From NCBI RefSeq assembly GCF_000423765.1, contig NZ_AUIP01000014.1, forward strand, positions 1 through 64,000: a stretch of DNA of 64,000 bases, given 5' to 3'. The notes below the pieces were generated by a model. The model did not search any database. It was not told the DNA's origin and was given only the letters and a program-made list of their open reading frames with translations. Every line of letters starts with the position of its first letter. The stretch's first letter is position 1. A program made the translations under genes and the position numbers. This document shows, piece after piece, positions 46,537 through 54,098 of the stretch. The stretch is from Streptococcus porci DSM 23759. Lineage in GTDB: Bacteria > Bacillota > Bacilli > Lactobacillales > Streptococcaceae.

Positions 46537-46608
46537 ATGAAAAAACAAAAACTACTACCTTTATTGTTCCTACTCTTTGAGGAAATTATTATTATCGTTG
46601 TTGGCTAA
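46537..46608 (+). CDS. shp: SHP pheromone precursor (short hydrophobic peptide)
   Basis: This 23-residue gene reads MKKQKLLPLLFLLFEE followed by IIIIVVG, with GTGAGG upstream of ATG 46537. The basic start, hydrophobic centre, acidic residue and Ile/Val/Gly C-terminus are the SHP pattern. Cleavage would release a mature octapeptide, EIIIIVVG. It is divergent from rgg, with 91 bases between the two starts, and ends before a strong terminator. In related systems Eep cleaves the precursor and the Ami/Opp importer returns the peptide. Confidence 0.92.
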   Translation: MKKQKLLPLLFLLFEEIIIIVVG

Positions 46609-46652
46609 CACTAAAAAATTTGTCACTATAATGCTTATACATTCATGAAACT

Positions 46653-46684
46653 AGGGCTACCTGAAATCAGGTAACCCTATTTTT
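46653..46684 (+). terminator. Terminator after shp
   Basis: AGGGCTACCTGA and TCAGGTAACCCT pair over 11-12 bp (one mismatch) with an AA loop, followed by ATTTTTATC. Confidence 0.85.
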
Positions 46685-46685
46685 A

Positions 46686-46999
46686 TCATGTCATCCGACT
46701 TCTAATTCCCACAAGCCAAATAGCAAAAAAGAGATGTCATTGATTATTCAAGGTCTTGTATATGACTGTATCCGTTGAGAACGGGAAGGTCAATTTAGCG
46801 AGGACTTCCTTGTGTGTTAGATAATCTAAGAGCATTTTTTTAATGAGCTTGTGATTCAATCAAGCTATTCAATAGGATACTTAGCATATTCAAAAAAGCT
46901 CCATAATCTCTTTAGTGGTTTGACCTTTAAAGAAATGATAGAGCTTTCTTCATCAAAAGATTGAAAATGGACTTTTTCTTTGACCTGAAGACATTGAGG
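46686..46999. other. Degenerate stretch, no intact gene
   Basis: These 314 bases on either strand have many stops. On the minus strand short segments (for example YLTHKEVLAKLTFPFSTDTVIYKTL) look protein-like and may be debris of a former gene or IS. I cannot identify it. It is the right-hand border of the segment that starts at the ISL3 remnant at 9.5 kb. Confidence 0.4.
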
Positions 47000-47299
47000 T
47001 CATCGTGATATTGGATGTTGATACTTGTCTGATATTTTTTGAATTTCAGACAAGTGAGCTTGGACCTCTTTGTTAAAGACTTGAAATTTGTAAGTTAAAT
47101 CTTGATTGATTTTTTTTAGGTTCGCCTCTTGTTCTTGGATAATGGAAAGGTTGTATTTTATTTCTGCCAGGTTGTTCTGGGCGCCTCTAATAGTATTTGA
47201 GGTATCGGTCAGTTCGTTAATGATGTCATCTTTTTTCTGATAAAGCAGTACAGCACCTGCAGCTAGCAACCCAGATGTTAGAAAGGTTTTGAGGTTCAT
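47000..47299 (-). CDS. Small membrane-anchored coiled-coil protein
   Basis: This 99-residue protein has one N-terminal hydrophobic segment (LTSGLLAAGAVLLYQ) followed by a long, charged helical region (about residues 25-90) likely to form a coiled coil. The ATG overlaps the hit stop by 4 bases. A small gene of this kind follows hit in other streptococci. Function unknown. Confidence 0.75.
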   Translation of the reverse strand: MNLKTFLTSGLLAAGAVLLYQKKDDIINELTDTSNTIRGAQNNLAEIKYNLSIIQEQEANLKKINQDLTYKFQVFNKEVQAHLSEIQKISDKYQHPISR

Positions 47300-47715
47300 A
47301 CGCTTACCTCTTTGGCAATCTGCTCTGCCATTTTTCCTAAGGCTTCGAAATCGGGCTCATGAGTTGTGTAGCTGATACTAATTCCATCTTTTTCACTGTA
47401 GCGAGGGACTAGGTGGACATGAGCATGGAAGACAGTCTGACCAGAGAGTTCCTCATTGTTAGTGATGATGTTCATGGCTGGCGCATCGGTAGCTTTTTGG
47501 AGAGCACGAGCGATTTTAGGGATGCGTGAGAAGAGAGTGCTGGCAGTAGTGTCTGACATATCAAGTACATTTTTGACATGTTCTTTTGGGATTACAAGGG
47601 TGTGGCCTTTTGTGGTTTGAGAAATGTCGAGAAAGGCTAGGACTTGATCGTCCTCATAGACTTTGCATGACGGAATTTCTCCAGCTATAATCTTGCAAAA
47701 AATACAATCTGACAT
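47296..47715 (-). CDS. hit: HIT-family nucleotide hydrolase
   Basis: This 139-residue histidine-triad protein (HinT type) hydrolyses nucleotide phosphoramidates. The triad is HAHVHLVPR, the N-terminal zinc-like pair is CIFCKIIAGEIP and the DISQTTKGHTLVIPKEH stretch is typical. AGGGGGAAAACAA precedes ATG 47715. It is divergent from ecsA. Confidence 0.93.
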   Translation of the reverse strand: MSDCIFCKIIAGEIPSCKVYEDDQVLAFLDISQTTKGHTLVIPKEHVKNVLDMSDTTASTLFSRIPKIARALQKATDAPAMNIITNNEELSGQTVFHAHVHLVPRYSEKDGISISYTTHEPDFEALGKMAEQIAKEVSV

Positions 47716-47779
47716 TTGTTTTCCCCCTATTTAAATCCTTTTTGGTATAATCATTATATCAAAAAAATGTGAGAAATGA

Positions 47780-48505
47780 ATGTTAAAACTTGAAAATGTC
47801 ACAGGAGGTTATGTCAACCTTCCTGTCTTGAAAAAGGTCACTTTTGAAGTCAAAAATGGTGAGTTGATTGGTCTTATCGGTCTTAATGGTGCTGGTAAAT
47901 CAACAACTATTAACGAAATTATTGGTCTTTTGACTCCATATGACGGTCGTATTTCCATTGATGGAGTAACTTTGGCTGAAAATCTGGTTGAATATCGTCA
48001 AAAAATTGGTTTCATTCCTGAGACACCCAGCCTCTATGAAGAACTAACCTTGCGTGAGCATTTGGAAACAGTTGCCATGGCTTATGATATCGATGTAGCC
48101 GAGGCTATGAAAAGAGCGACTCCCTTGCTTGAGATTTTTCGATTGACTGAAAAATTGGATTGGTTTCCAACTCAGTTTTCTAAGGGGATGAAGCAGAAAG
48201 TGATGATTATCTGTGCCCTTATCGTTGAGCCAAGTCTTTTAATTGTTGATGAACCATTCTTGGGTCTTGATCCTTTGGCGATCAATGATTTGATGACTCT
48301 TTTGGCAGATGAAAAGAAAAAAGGAACATCCATCCTTATGTCAACTCATGTTCTTGATTCGGCTGAAAAAATGTGTGACCGCTTCGTTATTTTGCATAAA
48401 GGTGAAGTGAGAGCCCAAGGGACACTAACAGAGCTGCGTGAGGCATTTGGTGATAAGTCAGCGTCACTCAATGATATTTACATGGCTTTGACCAGAGAGG
48501 TTTGA
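47780..48505 (+). CDS. ecsA: EcsA-type ABC transporter ATPase
   Basis: This 241-residue ATPase has Walker A GLNGAGKSTTI, signature FSKGMKQKVMIICALI and Walker B LLIVDEPFLGLD. With EcsB it forms the Ecs exporter, linked to protein secretion, competence and peptide processing in Firmicutes. TATAAT lies at about 47745-47750. It starts at ATG 47780, and ecsB begins one base after its stop. Confidence 0.92.
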   Translation: MLKLENVTGGYVNLPVLKKVTFEVKNGELIGLIGLNGAGKSTTINEIIGLLTPYDGRISIDGVTLAENLVEYRQKIGFIPETPSLYEELTLREHLETVAMAYDIDVAEAMKRATPLLEIFRLTEKLDWFPTQFSKGMKQKVMIICALIVEPSLLIVDEPFLGLDPLAINDLMTLLADEKKKGTSILMSTHVLDSAEKMCDRFVILHKGEVRAQGTLTELREAFGDKSASLNDIYMALTREV

Positions 48506-48506
48506 G

Positions 48507-49541
48507 ATGCGTGAATTATTCCTGAAACGGAGGCAGGATTTTCATAATCGTTGTCTCAAATATCTCAAGTATGTACTCAATGATCACTTCGTTTTAGTTT
48601 TGCTTTTCTTGGTAGGTTTTCTGCTCTATCAATACAGTCAGCTATTAGAGCATTTTCCAAGCAATTCTCTTGGTATTAGTCTTGTTCTGACCTTGCTCGT
48701 GTTAGGAATGTTACCACTTGGTTCAATCGCAACCTTTTTAGAAGCTGCGGACCAGGTTTTCTTACTGGCAAAAGAAGAGGAGTTGGTGAGCTGGATACGA
48801 AGGGCTGCCAATCATACTTTTATCCTCTGGGGGCTTTTGCAAGTTGCGGTCTTGCTCATTCTATACCCCATTTTTGTGGTCTTAGGATGGTCGATTGTAA
48901 CCTTTAGTCTCCTAGTGCTGGCTTTATTGGCAGTTAAATACGTCTTGATTCAGTTGAAAGTGAAGAGATTTATCAGCAATGGTCGGCTGGACTGGCGGGA
49001 GGTAATTGTTGCTGAGCAGAGACGTCAACAATCCATTTTAAAATTCTTTGCTCTCTTCACAACGGTCAAGGGAATTTCAAGCTTTGTTAAGCGACGACCT
49101 TATTTGGATAAAGTAACTAGACTGGTGACTAAGAGAAGGTCTCAGACGTGGCATAATCTCTACCTAAGAGCTTTTTTGAGGTCAGGTGATTATTTGGGGC
49201 TGACGCTTCGCTTGGTTTTACTGGGACTTCTGGCTTTGTTTTTTGTTAATTTGGATTGGTTAGCGGTTGGACTTGCTTTTCTCTTCACTTACTTGCTGGC
49301 TTTCCAGCTATTAGCGCTTTACAGGCACTATGACTATCAGTATCTGACGGAACTTTTTCCTCTTGGAAATAGACTGAAGAAAGCTAATTTGCTTGTCTTT
49401 TTGCGACGTCTTATCTATCTTGTAGCCTTGGTTCAAATAGCTTGCGCTGGGAACTTAAAGAAGGCAGCTTTGCTATTATTCCTAAACGTTATATTGGTTG
49501 AACTTTATTTGCGCTCCAAAGTGAAGAAGATGATTGACTAG
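48507..49541 (+). CDS. ecsB: EcsB-type ABC transporter permease
   Basis: This 344-residue integral membrane protein has about eight helices and a basic N-terminus (LFLKRRQDFHNRCLKYLKYVLNDH), the usual EcsB start. It follows ecsA directly and is read with it. No defect is visible. Confidence 0.9.
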   Translation: MRELFLKRRQDFHNRCLKYLKYVLNDHFVLVLLFLVGFLLYQYSQLLEHFPSNSLGISLVLTLLVLGMLPLGSIATFLEAADQVFLLAKEEELVSWIRRAANHTFILWGLLQVAVLLILYPIFVVLGWSIVTFSLLVLALLAVKYVLIQLKVKRFISNGRLDWREVIVAEQRRQQSILKFFALFTTVKGISSFVKRRPYLDKVTRLVTKRRSQTWHNLYLRAFLRSGDYLGLTLRLVLLGLLALFFVNLDWLAVGLAFLFTYLLAFQLLALYRHYDYQYLTELFPLGNRLKKANLLVFLRRLIYLVALVQIACAGNLKKAALLLFLNVILVELYLRSKVKKMID

Positions 49542-49595
49542 AGGCTTGAAAACAAGTAAAATAATAAGGAATGACTAGAATAAAGGAGGGTTAAG

Positions 49596-50378
49596 GTGAC
49601 TACAACAGATAAAGACTTAACCTTAAAACCCTTGATGGGAAAAAGTGGACAGGCTTTTATGGGGGAATACCCCAATGGTGAGCGTGTTTTTGTCAAATTA
49701 AATACGACACCGATTTTAGCAGCCTTAGCAAAGGAGCAAATAACCCCCCCCTTACTATGGGCAAAACGCACTGCGGGTGGAGATATGATGAGCGCACAGG
49801 AATGGCTCAATGGTCGTCTTTTAAATAAGGCTGATATGAATAGTAAGCAGATTGCCCAGATTCTTTTGCAGTTGCACCGTTCAAAGACATTGGTTAATCA
49901 GCTCTTACAACTCAATTATAGCATTGAAAATCCATTTGAACTCTTGCAGGACTGGGACAAGAATGCCCCTATGCAGTTGCGTCAGAACAGCTATCTACAG
50001 TCAGTTGTGACAGAGTTAAGGAGAAATCTCCCCGATTTTAATCCTGAGTTGGCAACTATTGTTCATGGGGACGTTCGCCATAGCAACTGGGTTATCACGA
50101 CTAGCGGTCTTGTTTATCTGGTCGACTGGGACTCAGTGCGACTGACTGACCGCATGTATGATGTGGCCCATATCTTAAGCCATTATATTCCTTTCCAGCG
50201 TTGGGCAGAGTGGTTGAGCTATTATGGTTATAAGAACAACGACCTTGTTAAGAGAAAAATCTATTGGTACGGTCAGTTGTCTTATTTATCACAAATTTTA
50301 AAATTCTATGATGGGTGTGATATGGAGCACGTCAATCGTGAAATTTATGAATTGCGCCAGTTTAGGAATTTATTTTAG
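49596..50378 (+). CDS. ccrZ: Cell-cycle regulator CcrZ (choline/aminoglycoside kinase fold)
   Basis: This 260-residue kinase-fold protein matches CcrZ, which couples division to DNA replication initiation through DnaA in S. pneumoniae. Kinase signatures are the HGDVRHSNWV catalytic loop and VDWDSVRLTDRMYDVAHIL. The start is GTG 49596, with AAAGGAGGGTTAAG upstream. It lies between ecsB and trmB, its conserved place in streptococci. Confidence 0.9.
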   Translation: MTTTDKDLTLKPLMGKSGQAFMGEYPNGERVFVKLNTTPILAALAKEQITPPLLWAKRTAGGDMMSAQEWLNGRLLNKADMNSKQIAQILLQLHRSKTLVNQLLQLNYSIENPFELLQDWDKNAPMQLRQNSYLQSVVTELRRNLPDFNPELATIVHGDVRHSNWVITTSGLVYLVDWDSVRLTDRMYDVAHILSHYIPFQRWAEWLSYYGYKNNDLVKRKIYWYGQLSYLSQILKFYDGCDMEHVNREIYELRQFRNLF

Positions 50379-50387
50379 AAAGAGAAC

Positions 50388-51026
50388 ATGAGAGTTAGAA
50401 AACGTAAAGGTGCGGAAGAACACCTAGAAAACCATCCTAATTATGTGATTTTGACCCCAGAAGCATCTAAAGGGCACTGGCATGAAGTTTTTGGCAATGA
50501 CAATCCGATTCATATCGAAGTTGGCTCTGGTAAGGGGGGCTTTATCACTGGTATGGCCCTTCAAAATCCTAATATCAACTATATCGGCATTGATATTCAG
50601 CTTTCTGTTTTAAGCTATGCCTTGGATAAAGTTTTAGAAAGCGGTGCTGACAATGTTAAATTGCTGAGAGTTGATGGCTCTAGCTTAACCAATTACTTTG
50701 AGGACGGGGAAGTAGAACTCATGTATCTGAATTTCTCTGACCCTTGGCCAAAGACCAAGCACGAGAAGCGTCGCTTGACTTACAAAACCTTTCTGGATAC
50801 CTACAAACAAATCTTGCCTGAAAAGGGTGAAATTCACTTTAAAACCGATAATCGCGGACTCTTTGAATACAGCTTAGCCAGTTTTTCACAGTATGGAATG
50901 ATTCTGAATAAAGTTTGGCTTGACTTACATGCTGATGAGTCTTTTGAGGGGAATGTCATGACAGAGTATGAGAAAAAATTCTCTGATAAGGGGCAAGTTA
51001 TCTACCGTGTAGAGGCTAGATTTTAA
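50388..51026 (+). CDS. trmB: tRNA (guanine-N7)-methyltransferase
   Basis: This 212-residue TrmB makes m7G46 in tRNA. The SAM motif [17 protein letters not shown], the YIGIDIQ stretch and the family signature [17 protein letters not shown] are all present. AAAGAGAAC precedes ATG 50388, 9 bases after ccrZ. It is the last chromosomal gene before tRNA-Ser and the prophage. Confidence 0.95.
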   Translation: MRVRKRKGAEEHLENHPNYVILTPEASKGHWHEVFGNDNPIHIEVGSGKGGFITGMALQNPNINYIGIDIQLSVLSYALDKVLESGADNVKLLRVDGSSLTNYFEDGEVELMYLNFSDPWPKTKHEKRRLTYKTFLDTYKQILPEKGEIHFKTDNRGLFEYSLASFSQYGMILNKVWLDLHADESFEGNVMTEYEKKFSDKGQVIYRVEARF

Positions 51027-51073
51027 GACTGTTTTATGATATACTTGATGAGTCGAGTAAGGGCTCATCTTAC

Positions 51074-51160
51074 GGAGAGGTCGCATAGTGGCCGAGTGCG
51101 CACGCTTGGAAAGCGTGTAGTCCTTAACGGGGCTCGGGGGTTCGAATCCCCTCCTCTCCT
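51074..51160 (+). tRNA. tRNA-Ser (anticodon GGA)
   Basis: Acceptor GGAGAGG (51074-51080) pairs with CCTCTCC (51153-51159). The anticodon arm is CACGC-TTGGAAA-GCGTG with anticodon GGA. A long variable arm (TAGTCCTTAACGGGGCTC) and TTCGAAT in the T loop complete a class II serine tRNA. CCA is not encoded. A TATACT lies at about 51039-51044. The prophage integrase gene follows within 60 bases, so the 3' half of this tRNA is the probable attachment site. Confidence 0.95.
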
Positions 51161-51219
51161 TTTATCCCCTTGATGTTACAAGGTTTTAAGGGTGTTTGCC
51201 CACCATCTGCCCACCGATT

Positions 51220-52287
51220 TTAAATTTCGTTAAAAATTTCTTTGACCTTTTGGTCATTTTTTTGTTTCAATTTTTCAATCTGGTGGGCGTATGTTTTCAG
51301 AGTAATGTTTAAGTTCTCGTGTCCAAGGAGTTTAGAGACAGATATTAAATCAACCCCTTTGTAGATCAAATAGGATGCGTATGTGTGCCTTAAAGAGTGA
51401 TTGGTGTAATTTTCCCCAGTTGCTTTTTTTATGACCTTATTTGAGGCGTTATTTGACGTACCGAAGCAGATACGACCTAACTTGTTTTCTAGATAGTAAT
51501 TGTCCCTATAGTTTTTGAGTATTTCTAAGCTATTTTGATCAATGGGAACTTGTCGAATGGACTGTTCGTTCTTTGTTGGTCCGAAGTTCTGAGAAATCGA
51601 GTAATCAAATGTCTTATTGATATCGATATAGCCATTTTCAAAATCGATGTCGTCCCAGGTAAGCCCTTGAGCCTCAGCGAAACGCAGACCAGTCACTCCA
51701 ATAATGTAGGTGGTCAGGTAGGAGGCGTGTTTGATTTTTTCTTTCGCAAAGTTTAGGTAGTTTAGATAGTCGTCTTCCTCCATAAATTTTTCAGTCTCTG
51801 CTTTACCAGACTTCTGTGCTTTGACAATGGCACCTTCGGCAAAGTTATCCCTGATGATGCCGTCTCGGATGGCCATTTTACAGGCTCCTTTGATTTGGTA
51901 GTGGAATTTTTCAAGCGTTGATTGGGCGACTGTCTCTCCAAATTCGTTTAAAATTTGCTGGTAGAAGGTGTGATTGATATGTTTGAGCTTTTTATCACCA
52001 AAAAAACGTTTGATGTGTTTGAAGTTTTTAGTGTATGTTTTCCATGTCTTGGCAGTGACGTGTGGTTTTTTGTATATTTCTGCCCAGCGTTTATTATAAT
52101 CAAGTACAGTAATATCTAGCAGTTCGCTTGAAACTGTACTTAATTCCAGCTCAGCTTGTTGGGCTGAGGCTTTCGCAAGGGCTTTGGTTCTAAATCCTCC
52201 TTTTGATTTCTCACGACGTTTGCCATTGATGTCTTGATAAATTATCCTGTATTCCCATGCGTCTCCACGTTTTCTAAATGATGCCAT
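51220..52287 (-). CDS. int: Phage tyrosine integrase
   Basis: This 355-residue tyrosine recombinase has an N-terminal arm-binding domain (SFRKRGDAWEYRIIYQDINGKRREKS), a core-binding SAM-like domain, and catalytic residues Arg in GVTGLRFAEAQGL, His-x-x-Arg in HSLRHTYASYL, His in LLGHENLNIT and the nucleophile Tyr in TYAHQ. GAGGTGAATAAC precedes ATG 52287. The stop lies 60 bases from the tRNA. Confidence 0.95.
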   Translation of the reverse strand: MASFRKRGDAWEYRIIYQDINGKRREKSKGGFRTKALAKASAQQAELELSTVSSELLDITVLDYNKRWAEIYKKPHVTAKTWKTYTKNFKHIKRFFGDKKLKHINHTFYQQILNEFGETVAQSTLEKFHYQIKGACKMAIRDGIIRDNFAEGAIVKAQKSGKAETEKFMEEDDYLNYLNFAKEKIKHASYLTTYIIGVTGLRFAEAQGLTWDDIDFENGYIDINKTFDYSISQNFGPTKNEQSIRQVPIDQNSLEILKNYRDNYYLENKLGRICFGTSNNASNKVIKKATGENYTNHSLRHTYASYLIYKGVDLISVSKLLGHENLNITLKTYAHQIEKLKQKNDQKVKEIFNEI

Positions 52288-52317
52288 TGTTATTCACCTC
52301 ATTTTTTGTTAAAATGG

Positions 52318-52409
52318 GTATAGTAAAGAGACCTACTGCAAAGCAGGTTTTTACTATACGAGATGCCTCACACTCAAGGTTTGGCGACGGAGAGTGTGGG
52401 GATTTTTTT
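52318..52409 (+). terminator. Structured element upstream of int: two strong hairpins and a T run (copy R1)
   Basis: GTATAGTAAA (52318-52327) pairs with TTTACTATAC (52350-52359), enclosing an ACCT-CTGC/GCAG-GT hairpin. Next CCTCACACTC (52366-52375) pairs with GAGTGTGGGG (52391-52400), followed by a seven-T run on the plus strand. The last 20 bases (from GGAGAGTGTG) recur in repeats R2 and R3. It may be a terminator that blocks plus-strand transcription or a small RNA antisense to the int leader. Confidence 0.65.
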
Positions 52410-53352
52410 ATACGAAAATATAGAACGGACCTTGTATCTCTCGTTCGATAAATTCTCTGTCTGTTGGATATAATTTAAGGTATTCTTCAATCGATTTCGT
52501 GACTGAGAACGAAAAGTCTGTAACTGGTGTATTATGTGTCTTGAACCATGATAGAGAAAACGCTAAGACACTTAGTCCATTCTGACCTTTTCCATTTTCA
52601 TATTCTTCGAAAGAAATCTTCATGCGGTTGTGGAAAGTTTTTGAGTAACGTATTTTATTCTTTTCTGTTTTAAAGTTATAGGCTCGACTGACGTGGGCAG
52701 AGTTATTGCGGTGTGCGAGCAGAAAGTAGAAAATGTTGACAACCATGTCTTTCAAGTCGTTATCAATTAATTCTGAAGGTATTTTTGTCATTAAACTGAT
52801 AACTTCAGTTTTGATTTCAGGCATTTGCAATTTGTAAAAAGTAATCAAATTTCCGAATGTCATCCCTTTAACTAATATCCAAGGTGGGATATTTCCATGG
52901 TGTTCTCTATAATGCTTATAGGGTTGGGATGTGTCATTCAATATTTTTTGGCACTTTTTTAATAACTGTGTCCGTTGGGATTGCCCTTTTTTTGTATTGC
53001 CTTTTTCGTAATATCTCCTTTTTAGATATTCATTTTGATCAGCAGAGTAGTACTTTGCTACTGTATAAGATAAAGCTGTACGTAGGTGGGCTTCAATCTC
53101 GTGAATAGCGTTCGAAATAGCTGAACGGATTTTTTTGTCCATCAGAAAAAGGTTGAAAAGTTGTTCAAACGTGACGCCGTCTTTATATTTTTCTCCTGAC
53201 TCAATTCCAACGTCTTTATATCCATTGATAATTTCATAGTAACTGTAAGTTGAAAGAATGTCTATAGCTGCATCTTCATTTACGAAACTTAGATTTCTTT
53301 CTTTCAAGATTTGGATTTGTTCTTCAAATGTCTTAAATGGTTTTTGATCCAT
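52408..53352 (-). CDS. Abi_2 family (AbiD/AbiF-type) abortive infection protein, copy 1
   Basis: This 314-residue protein belongs to the Abi_2 family of phage-defence proteins. It contains a HEPN-type R-x4-H motif, R215-NNSA-H220, as in predicted ribonucleases, and the family blocks TFEQLFNLFLMDKKIRSAI, EIEAHLRTALSYTVAKYY and PPWILVKGMTFGNLITFYKL. AGGAGAATATC precedes ATG 53352. It is a paralogue of the gene at 54693-55646 and, like it, lies directly downstream of a small-RNA unit (53371-53437). No signal or membrane segment is present, so it acts in the cytoplasm. Confidence 0.9.
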   Translation of the reverse strand: MDQKPFKTFEEQIQILKERNLSFVNEDAAIDILSTYSYYEIINGYKDVGIESGEKYKDGVTFEQLFNLFLMDKKIRSAISNAIHEIEAHLRTALSYTVAKYYSADQNEYLKRRYYEKGNTKKGQSQRTQLLKKCQKILNDTSQPYKHYREHHGNIPPWILVKGMTFGNLITFYKLQMPEIKTEVISLMTKIPSELIDNDLKDMVVNIFYFLLAHRNNSAHVSRAYNFKTEKNKIRYSKTFHNRMKISFEEYENGKGQNGLSVLAFSLSWFKTHNTPVTDFSFSVTKSIEEYLKLYPTDREFIEREIQGPFYIFV

Positions 53353-53370
53353 GATATTCTCCTGTATAAA

Positions 53371-53437
53371 ACAAAAGAGCCGATGTCATTGACACCGACT
53401 CTTTTGGGGTCCCGTTGGGGTCCCGTTCATTAAGATT
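53371..53437 (-). ncRNA. Small RNA unit upstream of Abi_2 copy 1
   Basis: Read on the minus strand: TTGACA (53467-53472), a 17-base spacer and TAAGAT (53444-53449) form a promoter. The predicted RNA of about 65-70 bases has hairpin H1, GGGACCC-CAAC-GGGACCC (two 3-bp stems around an A-A mismatch), then a terminator hairpin H2 spanning 53373-53405 with AAAAGAG/CTCTTTT arms and a following TTTTGTTTT. The Abi_2 ribosome site comes right after. The same architecture precedes Abi_2 copy 2. RNA antitoxins of AbiF-type toxins are described; this role is inferred. Confidence 0.7.
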
Positions 53438-53500
53438 AACATAATCTTAATACTTTTTTGAGCCTTTGTCAACTGTTTTGTTTGATTTTGGTTCTATCCT

Positions 53501-53551
53501 CTATACACCTCCACGACCTCGCCGATGGTTTGGAGAGTGTGGGGATTTTTT
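53501..53551 (+). repeat. 51-bp direct repeat R2 (terminator-like)
   Basis: This repeat starts CTATACACCTCCAC and ends GGAGAGTGTGGGG plus a T run. It matches R3 (54048-54098) at 48 of 51 positions, and its last 20 bases match R1. On the plus strand CC(T)CCAC pairs with GTGGGG and CTCGCCGA with TCGGAGAG-like bases (weaker here), followed by T residues. Confidence 0.8.
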
Positions 53552-53602
53552 TGTTTTAAATTATGCTATAATATAATCAAAAATAGCAGGCAGGTGATTG
53601 AT

Positions 53603-53764
53603 ATGTTGAAATTACTTAAAAAATTGAATGCTGATTGTACTCATCAAAGCGAAGTAGTTAAAGACATAAAACAGATTTGTAACCAGTCTTTTCTGGAAAA
53701 TAAAAACAATTTTAAAGAATCATCCCAGAGAGTCAAGGGGATAATGGCACGTTATTCAAAATAA
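53603..53764 (+). CDS. Small phage protein, 53 residues
   Basis: ATG 53603 follows CAGGTGATTG and opens a basic 53-residue frame (LKLLKKLNADCTHQSEVVKDIKQICNQ...). An extended -10, TGCTATAAT, lies at about 53562-53570. No family is recognised. It sits between repeats R2 and R3, within the lysogeny region but on the opposite strand, and overlaps the end of the fragment at 53752. Confidence 0.5.
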   Translation: MLKLLKKLNADCTHQSEVVKDIKQICNQSFLENKNNFKESSQRVKGIMARYSK

Positions 53765-54030
53765 ATCGCCATCGGTCTAACATAATAGTCTCCTACTCTA
53801 GCAACTCCAAAACTGGTTAATACGAGCTGCATCAAATTACCAGAGACATACTTAATGACATTTGCACTATCTATTTTTTCGATATCCTCTAATATATTTT
53901 TTCCATCTTCTTGTGCCACTACTGTTCCTATGATAGTGGCTTTTCTTTTGGATAAGTTCATGAATCCAAACAAAGCATTTGTAGGGCGTATGTTTTTAGC
54001 ATCACATAAGCTGAGGGTTTCTCCAATTCT
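53752..54030 (-). pseudogene. Reading-frame fragment lacking a start codon
   Basis: A frame open from inside R3 to the stop at 53752 encodes about 90 residues (GKNLRIGETLSLCDAKNIRP, then LFGFMNLSKRKATIIGTVVAQEDG, ending in GVARVGDYYVRPMAIYFE). There is no ATG, GTG or TTG with a ribosome site in the first half. It looks like the 3' part of a gene cut at repeat R3. Family unknown. Confidence 0.4.
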
Positions 54031-54047
54031 GAGGTTTTTACCTCTCC

Positions 54048-54098
54048 CTATACACCTCCACCACCTCGCCGATAGTTCGGAGAGTGTGGGGATTTTTT
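54048..54098 (+). repeat. 51-bp direct repeat R3 (terminator-like)
   Basis: Three mismatches to R2 in 51 positions. CCAC...GTGG and CTCGCCGA...TCGGAGAG pairings are complete here and are followed by GGATTTTTT. It abuts the lipoprotein stop at 54097. Confidence 0.8.

Noticed and set aside
52308-52410. A short CRISPR array, suggested by repeated GAGAGTGTGGGGATT units
   Set aside because: There are three copies spaced 1.1 and 0.55 kb apart, with genes between; there are no regular spacers and no cas genes.
53373-53405. The hairpins upstream of the Abi_2 genes as simple terminators only
   Set aside because: A strong promoter lies just before each and a second conserved hairpin is present, in both copies; a small RNA explains all of this better, although termination is clearly part of it.
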